This document shows positions 11,801 to 23,204 of a stretch of DNA of 64,000 nucleotides, piece by piece; within the stretch, counting starts at the first letter, position 1, and every line of letters starts with the position of its first letter. The stretch is taken from positions 27,018,254 to 27,082,253 of the forward strand of contig OV121086.1 of NCBI GenBank assembly GCA_921293015.1. Direction: 5' to 3'. The translations under genes and the position numbers were made by a program. The stretch comes from Phorcus lineatus. Lineage: Eukaryota > Mollusca > Gastropoda > Trochida > Trochidae. The notes under the pieces were generated by a model. That model was given only the letters and a program-made list of their open reading frames with translations, was not told the DNA's origin and ran no database searches.

Positions 11801-13420
11801 AAAATTTTAATTAAAAGGTAAATATGGAGCAAGCTTGTCACCACATATGGTCAGTGTATCACTATGTTTACAGTATCTTGACAAGTGATATGTACATTGA
11901 AACAACTGCAGTGCTACACTTTGATGTCAATCAGAACACCGACAATCCTTTTACGCCGTAGAGAGTAAGTGTGTCATATGATTTTTATTAAACAATTGTG
12001 CTGTTTTCAATCACCTGAGCGAGAGCGAACTTTTTACACAAATCTGCAAAACCTCACTTACGACGCCTTCTCTAGTGACGTCATTACCAATTATTTTTTC
12101 AAGCAACGAAATCACGTGCGGAAATTCGCGCTTGAATTCATTTTTAAAAAATTATATAAGCACGTTCCCCATGTGCACATAGGAAAAATATTAACCCCCC
12201 TCCCCCTTTTCGTATGGTTAATATGAAAAAAAAATAACGCCACATTGAGATGTATAGCTTCACTACCACTAACCAAACCTTCTAAAAGGGTTGAATTCAG
12301 AATTTTATATTTTTAAGAAAACGAATAGAGAAGTTTTAAATGATTGTTGAGATCTCAATCTCGTAAGGTCTGAATTAATATCGATCTACTCTCCTTGACA
12401 TTGATAAAAATTTAAACTATTCGTATTTGGTATAGAAATTCTTTTCTTTCTTTGATGTAAATTATGTAAGAAAACATTTTAGTGAGGTTTTCAAAGTCAA
12501 ATGTGAAAGTTCAAAATTCAAGTCTTTACAAGTAATTTCATGAATAAGTGATCATCCACATAACGAGTTTCAGTGTTTATGCAGAACCTTAATATATCAA
12601 TATATGAAATAAATATTTTATAAAATCATTGTTTTTAAAGTTTCGATAAAAAGTTAAACTTTCGTCAACAGAATGTTGTCTGTTAATGTTAGTCGCATGA
12701 TTCAACAAGATTAATAACTGTTTCTAAGTTATATCTAACACTTGTTAAATATGTTAAAACAAACGTCAATCTCATTGAAACAAGAATTAGCCTTTTGCTC
12801 ATATGTTGTTTTTTCTACAATACCGACTTTTTCATTTTGTAATCATCGGGAAGATTGAAAAGACGTGTACCTTCCTAATAGCGTTATTTCAAATGAGCAA
12901 AACACCTAAAACGATTTGTGATTAGTTATTAAATCACCATGGTGACGGAAACTTCTTTTGGCATAAATAATGTTGTTTTTTTGGGGGTTTTTTTAATGTG
13001 ACAAGGTTCTTTCATATTCAACATCATATTCCTCTTCTTTTATTTCAACTCTGCAAAAACACGACGTAAAACAAAATGTTGCAAGTGCTAATATTCTGAA
13101 TAATCTATACCATTATGTACAATTTCGAACTAATTTAGTATAAAAACATGCTTTTTAATAAGTGTCGTGACATAAATTAATAATATAATAATGATTTTCA
13201 GAATCCGGTACATTATTATTGCATTTATAGTCTCAGGATACCAGGAAATCGAATGAATGTTTGGAAACGATCAATTCTCAATATTTTTCTTTAAAAAATT
13301 ATTTGATTACTTTAAAAAGTATCAGCTATTTTTATGATCAACAAATTAGTTTTTAAAAAAAAACCAGACAAAATTTTGAGCGACTAAACTCATGTTGTTT
13401 TTTTGAAATATCTATTTTTT
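8855..13420. other. Long non-coding stretch
   Basis: About 4.5 kb without a recognisable gene. It contains TGACGTCA sites at 10095-10102 and 12076-12083 and a GTCATATGATTTTTA...ACCTGAGCGAGAGCGA block (about 11971-12028) shared with 4304-4360. The open frames here are short, AT-rich and without recognisable domains. Confidence 0.4.
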
Positions 13421-13427
13421 TCCATTA

Positions 13428-13514
13428 GGCCACAGGTTACGCATGCCAGTACTCAAGAGAAAAGGGGTTCGTCATTCCTTCGTTCCATCAAGTATACGCG
13501 AAGTAGATAAATAA
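13428..13514 (+). pseudogene. C-terminal relic of a CR1/L2-like LINE reverse transcriptase
   Basis: The plus-strand frame from 13428 to the stop TAA at 13512-13514 reads as the last 28 residues of the same LINE protein type as at 2.9-4.3 kb. It has RLRMP near its start and SFVPSSIREV near its end, matching RLRMP and SFIPCSIREI in the longer copy. Everything upstream is lost, so the insertion is severely 5'-truncated. The AT-rich sequence after the stop would be its 3' UTR, but no tail or target duplication was resolved. Confidence 0.7.
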
Positions 13515-15280
13515 AGAGAAATGTATAGAATGTATTCAGGAGGGATATGTTAATGGGTTTCTTACATTTTGTGTGGTTTAATTAAGTTGTCTGAAACTAT
13601 ACACACTATAAATTTCACAAATTGGACACAAACGAAGCAACTTTACACTTAGGTTAACCTTAGTGCAGTTCTTTAATATTGCACTAAGGCTACATTAGCG
13701 ATTTAAGGTTACCTTAGTGTTTTAAGTAACGGGACCATGGACTAACATTTAGAACAGTTATCGATGATTCCTTTGTAAAACAGCAAATTATCATTACCGA
13801 TTTGTTTTATTGCAATATATTCACCAATGTTGTGTACATTTCGATGTCTGACTGAAGACTACTATAGACACAGAAACAAAACAGAAGCTCATTGTTTGGT
13901 GTTATGCCCATGAAGTCGTATGATAGTCCCAAAACTTATCATCATGGACTGAACGAGATGTTGAAGATTCTGTGATACCGATGATTCCATTTTTCAAAAT
14001 GCATTTGTCAGAAAAGCTGTAAACATATCTCGAAAACTCGTATTTGTATAGCAGAAGATGGATAGAAGCGGAAAAAAACTTTGGTTTTGCAATACTTTCC
14101 TTAGGCCTTTATTGAAGGTGTTACGATATCGAAAATTGACGATACGATACATAACACGATATATCTAATAACGATACGATTCGAAACGATACATATATAA
14201 AGATAGATTAACTTTTTATTAACACCTTGATTTTAATGCAAATTAAAGTCAACGATACTTATCACGATATAGAGACCATATTACGTTATACATGGTCAGA
14301 TTTAGTATATTACGTTACGTCGCCAAGACTTTATTCTAGTGTGTCTTCAACCCCTGCGCCATGTAAAACCATTCATATACCTTTTATCTCAAACCATGTA
14401 ATACCTGCCCTCTTCACCAGTGTCGATAATTATACTAAACATTACTTTCAAAAAATCCAAATCCAGTTCCTAGAAGTAATATTAAGTCTACGATTTCTTC
14501 AAGACCAAGGCCTAACGTCGCGGATAATAATGATTTTCTCGAAGTGATCAGTCAAATACAGTAGCGCAAGTTAAAGATGAATAATACTTATAAATATGGG
14601 CAAAGAATACAAATAATCATAATCAAACTAAGTATATACAGCTCAATATAAAATTTCATTCATGTAACATCATCATTTATTTGCATATTGTGCAAGCATT
14701 GTGCATATTTTTCATTGCTGGCTAGTTAAATGTATTTATTTCAATATATACATGGATATTGTTCATATAGAGCGTTAAACCCCTGACTAACCCCTAATTA
14801 AATATATCCCACTTGATGTTTCGTACAGTTGACAATGACAGTAAACTATTTTTCTCTTGAAATGCAAGCTACTTCAATATTTAGAATCTTGTTTTTTTGT
14901 ATCTAACAGTGAGGAGTACCGAATCTGTAACTTGACCGTTTTAACACTGATATAGAACATTCAAATGGAGTGTATATGGCACAAAAATGGCGAGATCCAT
15001 GTGTACACCCCAGTTTCCTGTAACAGCCTCATATGGTACCTCCACATTGTCCGAGGAAGAAAAGTTGTTAGAGGTTGACTACCAGGATACGAACACGTTC
15101 AATTGGGGGTCTAACCTGAGTGTTGATCGTTAGTAACATCGAGAAATACGCATTATCTGTCCTTTTTTATGTTTACTAATTATTTCTGTACGTTATTGCC
15201 TAAACATTAGATATTAACGTCGAAAAACGATGGAACGACGCCTCCAAAAAGTATATGGGATAGCGCATCACCTCTAGTAA
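13515..15280. other. Non-coding stretch with possible transposon remnants
   Basis: It holds an inverted repeat at about 13650-13735 and, at 14115-14240, CGATACGATA-rich sequence next to TTAACACCTTGATTTTAA. The phrase AACACCTTGATTTTAA followed by TTAAAGTCAA recurs near 27171-27210, so a small repeat family is likely. The 106-codon open frame at 14227-14547 shows no recognisable domain. Confidence 0.4.
13650..13735. repeat. Inverted repeat AGGTTAACCTTAGTGCA
   Basis: TTAACCTTAGTGCA and TGCACTAAGGCTA form a stem with a short loop, and a third related arm (TTAAGGTTACCTTAGTG) follows. This is probably a decayed palindromic transposon end. Confidence 0.5.
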
Positions 15281-15422
15281 GCGCCCGGTTGTTTATTTTT
15301 TTCAGCACCTCTTGACCATCGGCGCTTATTAAAGGCCCGGCGCTTATTTGAGATCCCGGTGTTTAGTTACTCAACTGCACAAGGCTCAATGGACACCCGG
15401 CGCTTATAACAGGAAATACGGT
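15281..15422. mobile_element. Right half of an ACCGTATTTCCT-type MITE
   Basis: It is rich in GGCGCTTATT/CCGGCGCTTAT words and ends AGGAAATACGGT, the reverse complement of the ACCGTATTTCCT terminus seen at 1531. The left terminus is not recognisable. Confidence 0.5.
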
Positions 15423-15424
15423 TC

Positions 15425-16848
15425 TTAATTACAACCGAATCGTGAACCAAGGGAGATAATTTTGTCGGACTCCTAACACAACATGTTCCTTTGTGAAATA
15501 CTGAGAGCATTCCTAATCAATCTCTTTGAAAGTTTGATAGTTTGAACAAGCAAAACACATAAGCATTAAAAACAAAAAGATTCTGTCTTTTACAATGACA
15601 TTACCCCAGATGTGTTCATATTTTTAATTCAAACAGTTTAGTAACAAAATGATTGATGTCTTGTAATACAAATGTTAAAATCGAGTAATTTTATAGTTTC
15701 AAATATAGTAGATGGTAAGAGTCGTCGAGAGACAAGAACAGTTTACGTCATTGAATTTAAATTCAGTAAATATGCTAATTCTCCTGTGGACACACGGTCT
15801 TGGAACTAAAGTAATAATTTCAATAGTCGTACAGTCGTGACACCTATAAAACGCACCCATCAAAAACAAAAGTTCTGTAACCGCTCCTAACAGCCTAAGC
15901 CCCTGATACGTTTCAGAATATTTCTCGATGAAGTATATACACATATATTTATCTGTTCTCAGGATTTTTTTTTTCAGAAATGAGAGAAAGAATTGCTAAG
16001 TCTTTTTTATACTGTGTTGTGTATCGATGTACCTGTGATCTCTCATCGATTGACATGGACCAAGGACCACCAAACGAGATATATACATGGGATTGGACTA
16101 GAAATGTCATACGTTCTTTTCATTATGTTTCCCAAAACCTCGTAAATGACATGAAATATATGAATGGAGTAGCTAAATTAATCATTTTTTTAATGATACC
16201 GTTTTATATAACTCGTTAATGATTTAGCAATAAACTCGCATTTGATAGTTTTATACTTAATCAGTATCTCGTTTAATAAAAAATATCATTATTAACTTAA
16301 TATTATCATCTTTATCTCCGCCATTCGTAATGATACAAACTATCTGAACCGCCCGATAAGATAAACATTGTACTTGTCAAGAAAAGGCGAATATTATCTA
16401 ATTATTGTAATTGATAGATCCCAGTATTTCACAAGACATCTTAAAAAATATTGGAATTGGATAATGTTAAATTTACATTCAATGCATATGAAATTGAAAA
16501 TAATGAATGTACAAAAGTATAGGCTAAACTACATGTATCTTAAAGTATATACAATTTAGACTAGAATGTCCCCAATACAATAGAAGGGAGAAGATATATT
16601 GTCTAAATTGTTAGTCAATATATACTTCATTACATGGTTTATTTTACATTTCGAGAATATTTCAAAGAAGAGACAGAAAATCTAAGAAATTAAAAAGAAA
16701 CACAATCGGCTTTCTTTAGGGAAGAGTTTTAGAACACATATAATTGACATGTAGGATAAATTTATTTCAAAGGATTAAAGGTATAGAATATTTTGCTTTC
16801 ATCTAAAGAACTATCTTAATGTAGTATTTAGATTCCATACAGTTGCGT
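15425..16848. other. AT-rich non-coding stretch
   Basis: No gene, repeat or structure recognised beyond short AT-rich open frames. Confidence 0.4.
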
Positions 16849-16849
16849 A

Positions 16850-17331
16850 TTAAAGAACCACTCCGTGAGTTGTTAGAGTCATATATGTCAAACTTAATCA
16901 ATGGTGTCATTTGATCGCGAAGTCTCGACTGTTACCAAAAAGACACATTTTAAAGCTTATTGGTTATTTTTACAGTGACAATATGAAGGTAGAACGTCGC
17001 AATTGTGATCGAAAACCGGACAATGGCGCGCATCAAATAGTCAAACGTAATTTTGGAGACTTATCTAAAACAGCCAGTAGGGCAGTTAGGAGTTGATAGT
17101 GTTTGTTAGGTTATATAACTTGTATCCATGCATGTATATTGGACGTGATATCTACACTTCTGTGCATTTATAAGGCTGTTTTTAGATTTTCATAGAAAAC
17201 CAGTATTTGTCATAAATATGTCTTTTGGACATGAAAAGTTCTCGATGTTTTGATTTTATATCACCACATGACATTTAGGTTCGTATCAAAGGTAAATAAT
17301 ATGTTATCAAAATCACGGAGTGGCTCTTTAA
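16850..17331. mobile_element. TTAA-bounded MITE (piggyBac-like), about 480 bp
   Basis: The left end is TTAAAGAACCACTCCGTGAG and the right end in reverse complement is TTAAAGAGCCACTCCGTGAT, so the terminal inverted repeats are near-identical over about 20 bp. Both ends coincide with TTAA, the target and duplication used by piggyBac-type transposases. No transposase frame is present. A decayed relative lies at 6662-6950. Confidence 0.75.
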
Positions 17332-17560
17332 ATAGCCTAATTATTTCTTATTTCAAAGGGAAAGGAACATATTGGGGATATTTTTTAGGCAGATATCCTT
17401 TCATCTGTTTTTTTACTTTTTTCCTCACTTACGAAATTCTTCATTTAGTCTTAAAGTGCTGTAAGCAATGAAGCAAACATTATGACTTATTCAAATAACT
17501 CTGTTTTCACGAAAGGTAATTCTCCCTGAAGCGTGACCTATCGGCTTTCCTTTTCTATCA
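17332..17560. other. Non-coding spacer
   Basis: Nothing recognised. Confidence 0.35.
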
Positions 17561-17574
17561 TCACCCTTTCGCAT

Positions 17575-17842
17575 TACTCATCATTACATAAAGCGCGCCG
17601 TTGCGCATTAAAAGATAAGGTACACATTTTGATAATCTCTAGTTCGAAATGTATACCATGTGTTAAAAAATGGCCGTAGATATAAGATTAATTCAAACAC
17701 GTTAAATGAACGTGATCACTGTTTAACAACGAAACGTGCCCATGACCCTTCAACTTTGACCGTCAACCTTGACCACCGGAAGGTTACCACGCGCAAGTTC
17801 CCGGATTATCGGTAGCAGATTGCTGAAAACAAGTTTATCGGG
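17575..17842 (+). promoter_or_regulatory. Candidate promoter and untranslated exon (speculative)
   Basis: This patch is richer in CpG than its surroundings (AAAGCGCGCCGTTGCGC, ACCACGCGCAAG). It carries TGACC half-sites at 17743, 17757 and 17770, the last two as TTGACC, that is GGTCAA on the minus strand. It ends in a good splice-donor-like GGG|GTGAGTG, with the exon edge at 17842. It could be a first untranslated exon of the receptor gene whose coding start is at 49044, but nothing in the sequence proves transcription. Confidence 0.2.
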
Positions 17843-17849
17843 GTGAGTG

Positions 17850-19697
17850 TTTTCACGAATTTTCAGTTAATTATGGATATAATAATTAGTAATATCACCA
17901 ATATGTCGTTGCACAAATGTTATCTTCCATTTCTGATTATAGTGAGTTAAATCAGAGGCATCTAAGACGAACAATATCGTTCTGAAGTGGCGAAGTACGT
18001 TGAAGCTCTGTACTCTTCGTCATGCAGCGGCCGATCACGGCATGAAATTGACACTATTCAGCTATCGACATTAAACATGCGTGATGACACATCATATTAC
18101 ATAACTCTTCAGCTTAGAATTCCATTTCACTACATGTCACAACAATCAGAATGTCATTTCTTTCCAAATCAAGCCAGGAAAGTCAATGGGTCTCGTCTCG
18201 GGCATGACCTACATCTATTTGCGTCAGCAATGTACGTTTCTCACACACATGACACACGAGTGGACGTTATCCACGTAGTTAAAATTGTTGACGGAAATAG
18301 ATTGGTTAGAAAGTATATGGAAATGTATAGTTCCTTTCTCTTCCTGTTCAGAGCTGTATTGTAAATCAACTAAGGCATTATCGTACAAACTGCATGCATG
18401 ACCTAAATAGGGGGTCAACAGTGTATCTATACTTTATACCTACATGGGCTTGCCACATTAATGGACTTGCAATGTTATGAGGAATAAATTAATGTTTTTA
18501 ACAGTTTTATAAACCACATGGATACATTGCCTCGAAACATATTAGAAACTCGCAGACATGAAGAGAATGACATTTCACCTAGAGTAGTGAAGCTAGGTTT
18601 GGTTAATGTGACCTAAATAGGTGAAGGCTGATATATATATCTGGTTCCACTTTGGTCAGCACAGCTAGGCTTATGGTCAAACACAGTATGAGCACAAGTT
18701 GCCAAAACCAGTTATAGGTTACATATGTCTATAGAAGGAGTTGTTAATATTGACACCTCAAACAAAGGAATAACATTTCAAGGAGTGGCCTTGCTGATGA
18801 TTAATCATTTGTTGTTGAAATGTACTACTAGTCTTGTCAGTTTCATGTTCATTTCATTGTTCTAAATTATCCTTTAATGATCTTAGATTTGGATTGTAAA
18901 TTCCTTTTTAAAAATTTAGATTTTTATGAATCTGCTTTTTGATTATGAATAGGTATTTGAAAATAAGTGAGACCAGTATTAAAGGAATAGGATGACAGTG
19001 TTTCGCAGGTAAAAAATTTATTCATTTGTTCCTGTAGTTTAGTCACTCATGGAAGGCTGTCATATGAAATAGGAAGATGTTTTGTGTTTTCATTGTAATA
19101 ACTCTTTTCTCAAACACAATATGGTCGCAAACGGTATAGTAAAATTCCATTGGACCATGCGAAGATACTTACTTAACCAACATAAATTCTGTTACAAAAG
19201 CAATTACAGTATTGTAGAAGAATCATTAATTTTGTAGTTCTTAACCAATCAAGCTTCTCCATGTTCTAGTGTGTTACAGGCTTTTTTCATAAAAGTCTTT
19301 AATTCTGATTGCAAATGCAGGAATTTTGAAAAGGGTAGGGGGGGGGGGTTACTTCTAACAAAGGGAAGGGGGAGAGGGTTTACGTGTTACAGAAGGAAGC
19401 AGGGTATCACTATTTTTAATCCGATTTAAAAAAAAATATATCCCAGTATGGTTTGATGGTGGGGGAATCAGCCATTTTACGGTTAATTTTTAAAAATAAA
19501 ATTCCAAAGGTGGAATTCGAACCCCCAAGATCTGCCACTGGATATGACTATTATCAAGCGCTGGATATCATGACAGTTAAGTTTAAGATTTTTGTTTCAT
19601 GCTCCCTCCATGGTGTGAAAAATTATTTACTAGTCAGGGATATGATATCAAGGTAGCATCTTGGATCCAATAATGAAGATAGTGTAGTTTGAGTTGG
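17850..19697. other. Non-coding stretch
   Basis: It includes a 125-codon open frame from a GTG at 17987 to 18364, with no ATG at its start, no domain I recognise and no clear splice context. The remainder contains a G-run near 19340 and AT-rich sequence. Confidence 0.35.
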
Positions 19698-20385
19698 TTA
19701 AAGGGACAGTAGCCCGTTTCTTAAGATAGATTAAGTGGTCTAACGAAAACCAAATTAAATGTTTCCAATTGCAAGAAAATGTTTTAAATCAAAAGAAGCA
19801 GTTCTTAATCTAAAATACCATACCTATGCTAATCTATTTCCCTACCTCGAATGATTTAAAGGTGTTCACACTAAAATGGCCCCTTGTGGTTTTTGCTTTC
19901 TACAAGATAATTTCTGAGTTGAGTAATGAGATCAATTACCTACATGGGCAATCATATTGGGGTTCATATTTTTCTTACAATGCCCTAGGGCAAAATATCA
20001 CTTTTTCATTGTGACGTCATGTCACAGTGCGCCAATGACGTTCAAAATGTGACCACGGCGGGTATACCGCCTATGCTTGGAGGTTAATTTTGATATTTCC
20101 TTTGATTTCACGACTTAAATGATAAACAGGATATCATATCTTTGTCCACGCCATGCTATGTTCATGATACCCATGACTAAATATCAGTATATCCCTCGCT
20201 GTCCCTCGGGGAAGTACTAATATTTAGGCAAGCATGTCATAAACATAGTATGTCATGGACACTAATGTAATATCTCTACGTATATAACACCCTGAAGATT
20301 ATAATTTGACGTTCATAAGCAAATGTTTATTGGAGGAAATTTGAAGAAATAGAAAAATTATAAAAATGTGCTTCTACCCCTTTAA
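19698..20385. mobile_element. TTAA-bounded MITE with internal hairpin
   Basis: The left end is TTAAAGGGACAGTAG at TTAA 19698-19701. The right end in reverse complement is TTAAAGGGGTAGAAG at TTAA 20382-20385. The internal part from about 19940 matches 40503-40842 (TGCCCTAGGGCAAAATAT, then a GACGTCA block, then a long palindrome). The palindrome here (about 20128-20272) is diverged, whereas in the second copy it is perfect. A TGACGTCA site is at 20012-20019. Confidence 0.65.
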
Positions 20386-20815
20386 TTCAAATAAACCACA
20401 CCTTTAAATAACTTACAATAAAAATACAAATGATTTTTCACAAACATGTAAGTCTGGCTTTGCATTTGATACGAGACTAGAGATGTCCAACGTAAGAATG
20501 ATTTGCCTCGGGATGTAAGTTTTTCCATGTTATTTTGCAGTGTATTGATACAAAAGGTCATAGGAATAACATTTGATGTAATCTATACTATAGATAGAAG
20601 TCGTAATGAAATGTAAGAAGGGCAGAGATTGTTCATTATTGTTTATGATGTAATTAAAGTCAAAGATTGAATTTCATTTCATGAAGTTATAGAAAAACAC
20701 CTTTTGAAAATATGAGATTTTTTAATCTGTTTGTCTTACGTATTATATAAATGAATTAAGAAGCATTCCATAACAAACTTGATTGAAGCAAAATTGTTCA
20801 ATAGTTACTCGAAAC
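20386..20815. other. AT-rich non-coding spacer
   Basis: Nothing recognised. Confidence 0.35.
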
Positions 20816-20819
20816 TAGG

Positions 20820-21112
20820 TTAAAAGGAGAGTTGGGGTATTTTTTGTGGAAACAAAATTTAAGGGGACATTTCCGTTTGTGCAAGTATGTTATTAGTATA
20901 TGATTATAACATAATTCAGTTGAAACAAGTTACTGAGGGGAACATTTTGGATGATTTAGATTTTCAGCTAGATAAATGAGCGCTCAAAATCACTAAAATA
21001 AATTAAGAATGAAATGTGAAGCCATTCATTTGCATTACGAGTCTGGAAATCCTTGCTATGAAATAACAAGGTATTGTTGATTAAAGTAAAAGTACAGCGT
21101 CCTTTTCTTTAT
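20820..21112. mobile_element. Interspersed repeat, GGGGTATTTTTTGTGG family, copy A
   Basis: It starts at a TTAA (20820-20823) with GGGGTATTTTTTGTGGAAAC and contains GTGAAGCCATTCATTTG, TACGAGTCTG and AAAGTACA. The same order of blocks is seen at 22768-23202 and at 39268-39980. This is a non-autonomous element of about 300 bp. The right terminus is poorly defined. Confidence 0.65.
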
Positions 21113-21189
21113 CAATTTTCCCTCAGCAGAACATGGCAGACCATAGCTGATAGACCAGCCCCTTTAAAGCTTTTAACTTCATGCGCCAC

Positions 21190-21665
21190 GTGCATGCATG
21201 TGCGTGTGTCAGTCTGATTAAAATCGACCGTGTTCCGAGGAATAAAAGTTTCAAAATATTGAGTCTATCTCGATTCGAACTCTTTCTGTCTAGGCTATCC
21301 TCTCCACTAGGTCTGAAGGCAGCCTCACTGCACCAGTTTAGCGCAGACAAAACCTAGTCAATAGCGAACCAATCACATCATCGCGTTTAAAATAAAGATA
21401 GCGGCGATCAAGGTTAACGAATGGTAAATGGGAGTTACTTGCCCCTAGCTACTGATACCGAATGCTTTTGCCGCACGCATTGTGATTGGTTAGCTTAGTT
21501 TACGCAAGAACGTGCGCTACAGTAGGGTGCGGTCAGACCTAGTGGAGAGGATAGCCTAGACAGAAAGAGTTCGAATCGCGATAGATTCAATATTTTGAAA
21601 CTTTTATTCCTCGGAACATGGTCGATTTTAATCAGACTGGTGCGTGTGTGTATGCATTTGCATCA
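21190..21665. mobile_element. Foldback element with about 125-bp arms
   Basis: The left arm (about 21190-21322) and right arm (about 21530-21665) are near-perfect inverted copies. Both contain AATCAGACTG or its complement, AAAATCGACC, TTTCAAAATATTGA, CGAATTCGAACTCTTTCTG-like sequence and CTAGGCTATCCTCTCCACTA. Weaker inverted similarity continues towards the centre. The middle 150 bp has no coding capacity. A solo arm of the same family is at 7742-7862. Confidence 0.8.
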
Positions 21666-21669
21666 GAGT

Positions 21670-22765
21670 TATAAGGGAATTGGGTTCTTTGAAACTGCTC
21701 ATAAAAGAATAAGAAAATATAATGAATGGCTTAAGCGCATTAATACCCTGATGGAATGTGAAGATGATGTGACAGTTGTTTTTGCCTGGAGCTAGTCACT
21801 TTGTTCAAATTTTAGGAAACTGTTCAAGATGTATTTGAAGTCTTGGAAGATAAGATACCAAAGTAACTGGAGGGCTTCATTTTTATCAATACCTTAAAGC
21901 TGCTTCAAATGAGTAGGGCACAATTACTTTAAAGGAGTTATTGCCCTTGTTTTGTTTCTCTGATTTAGAAAATTACAGAAAAAATTGAGTTTTGAGAGTT
22001 ATAATGAGAATCTGGGATGTTGACGACTGTCTTATTATTTCATTTGTATTTTATCATCATGTTATGTTCTTAATTTTGATAATCATTCATTAGTCCATTG
22101 TGATTTAATACTTTTCAGTTTTATTGAAAATTTTAAACTTTGTTTGCATGATTTGTAAGACATCATTGCTCCAGAATACATGATTTGTAAGATATAATGG
22201 TAAGGAGATTTCATGAAATTTTAGTTATTGATTTAAAAAATCATAGATTGTTTTGTATTAATAATGTCGAACTATGAATCAATAAGATAGTGATAAAAAA
22301 ATCTTGAATTATTTGGCACAATTGATATGATAATTTCATGAAGTGTTCCAACAAATATCATTCATAATTTGTAAATAGATATTGTAAAATTGTTGTGAGA
22401 TATCAGTAAATGAGTCAAGAATTCATAGAGTGTTTGATAGTAAAACATCACTAATGTCTCACCTGTCTACAACGACCCATTACAAAATGAATATTTATGA
22501 ATATTAATTTTGGAATGATCCTGGGTCAGGTTGACATTGTCACTCGTCTATTGCTCCTGTTTGTAAACCCTGAAGTAGGACAAAGCTAAGTATAGCACAA
22601 AAAACTTCAAGATCTGTGCATACAGTTTTGTACGTAGCTGTAATAATGGAGAAACGTACATAGTTACCTAGCTTTGTGTTATGTACAGTCATGATTTTAT
22701 CATTTGTTCTTTTTGAGAGGCAGAGTACCTTGTGGTGATCAACTTATTTGTTTGCTGAATGGGAT
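21670..22765. other. AT-rich non-coding stretch
   Basis: No gene or repeat recognised. TTTAAAGGAGTTATTGCCC near 21930 resembles the TTTAAAGG ends of MITEs in this window but has no visible partner. Confidence 0.35.
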
Positions 22766-22767
22766 AT

Positions 22768-23202
22768 TTAAAGAGAGAGAATAATGATCGGGTATTTATG
22801 TTGGAAATAATTTTAAGGCGACATTCCTGTTTATACACAATATGTGTTTTTGATACATAATTATTTCACAGATAATATCGAGCATGATATTAAGTGTTAC
22901 ATTTTAGCTTCTTAAGATTTTACTGTTTGACTATAAGTATAGCATGCGTGCATTATTTCAAAATGAAAACTATGGCAAATGAAGACATTCATCGGTTCTA
23001 CAGCTGTGAAAAACCCTGCTAAGGTATATTACCTATTATTGCCTATAAGTATAATCATTAATAATTGGTATATTTGTAGTTGATCTATCAAATTAATAGA
23101 TTTATCATTTTTTAAGATTAAATGAAAATACCGCTAGATGTTTTTTCACGTCATTCCATAACCAACATGGCGTACGGAAGGCGGAAAGTACTTGCTCTTT
23201 AA
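22768..23202. mobile_element. TTAA-bounded MITE, GGGGTATTTTTTGTGG family, copy B
   Basis: It is bounded by TTAA at 22768-22771 and 23199-23202, with loosely inverted ends (TTTAAAGAGAGAG and, in reverse complement, CTTAAAGAGCAAG). The internal order matches copies A and C: TCGGGTATTTATGTTGG, AAGGCGACATTCCTGTTTA, GAAGACATTCATCGG and AAAGTACTTG. It is the most diverged of the three copies. Confidence 0.6.
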
Positions 23203-23204
23203 GT

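Noticed and set aside
17987-18364. 125-codon open frame
   Set aside because: It begins at GTG, has no recognisable domain and no convincing splice context. It could be part of an unknown exon, but the sequence alone does not support it.
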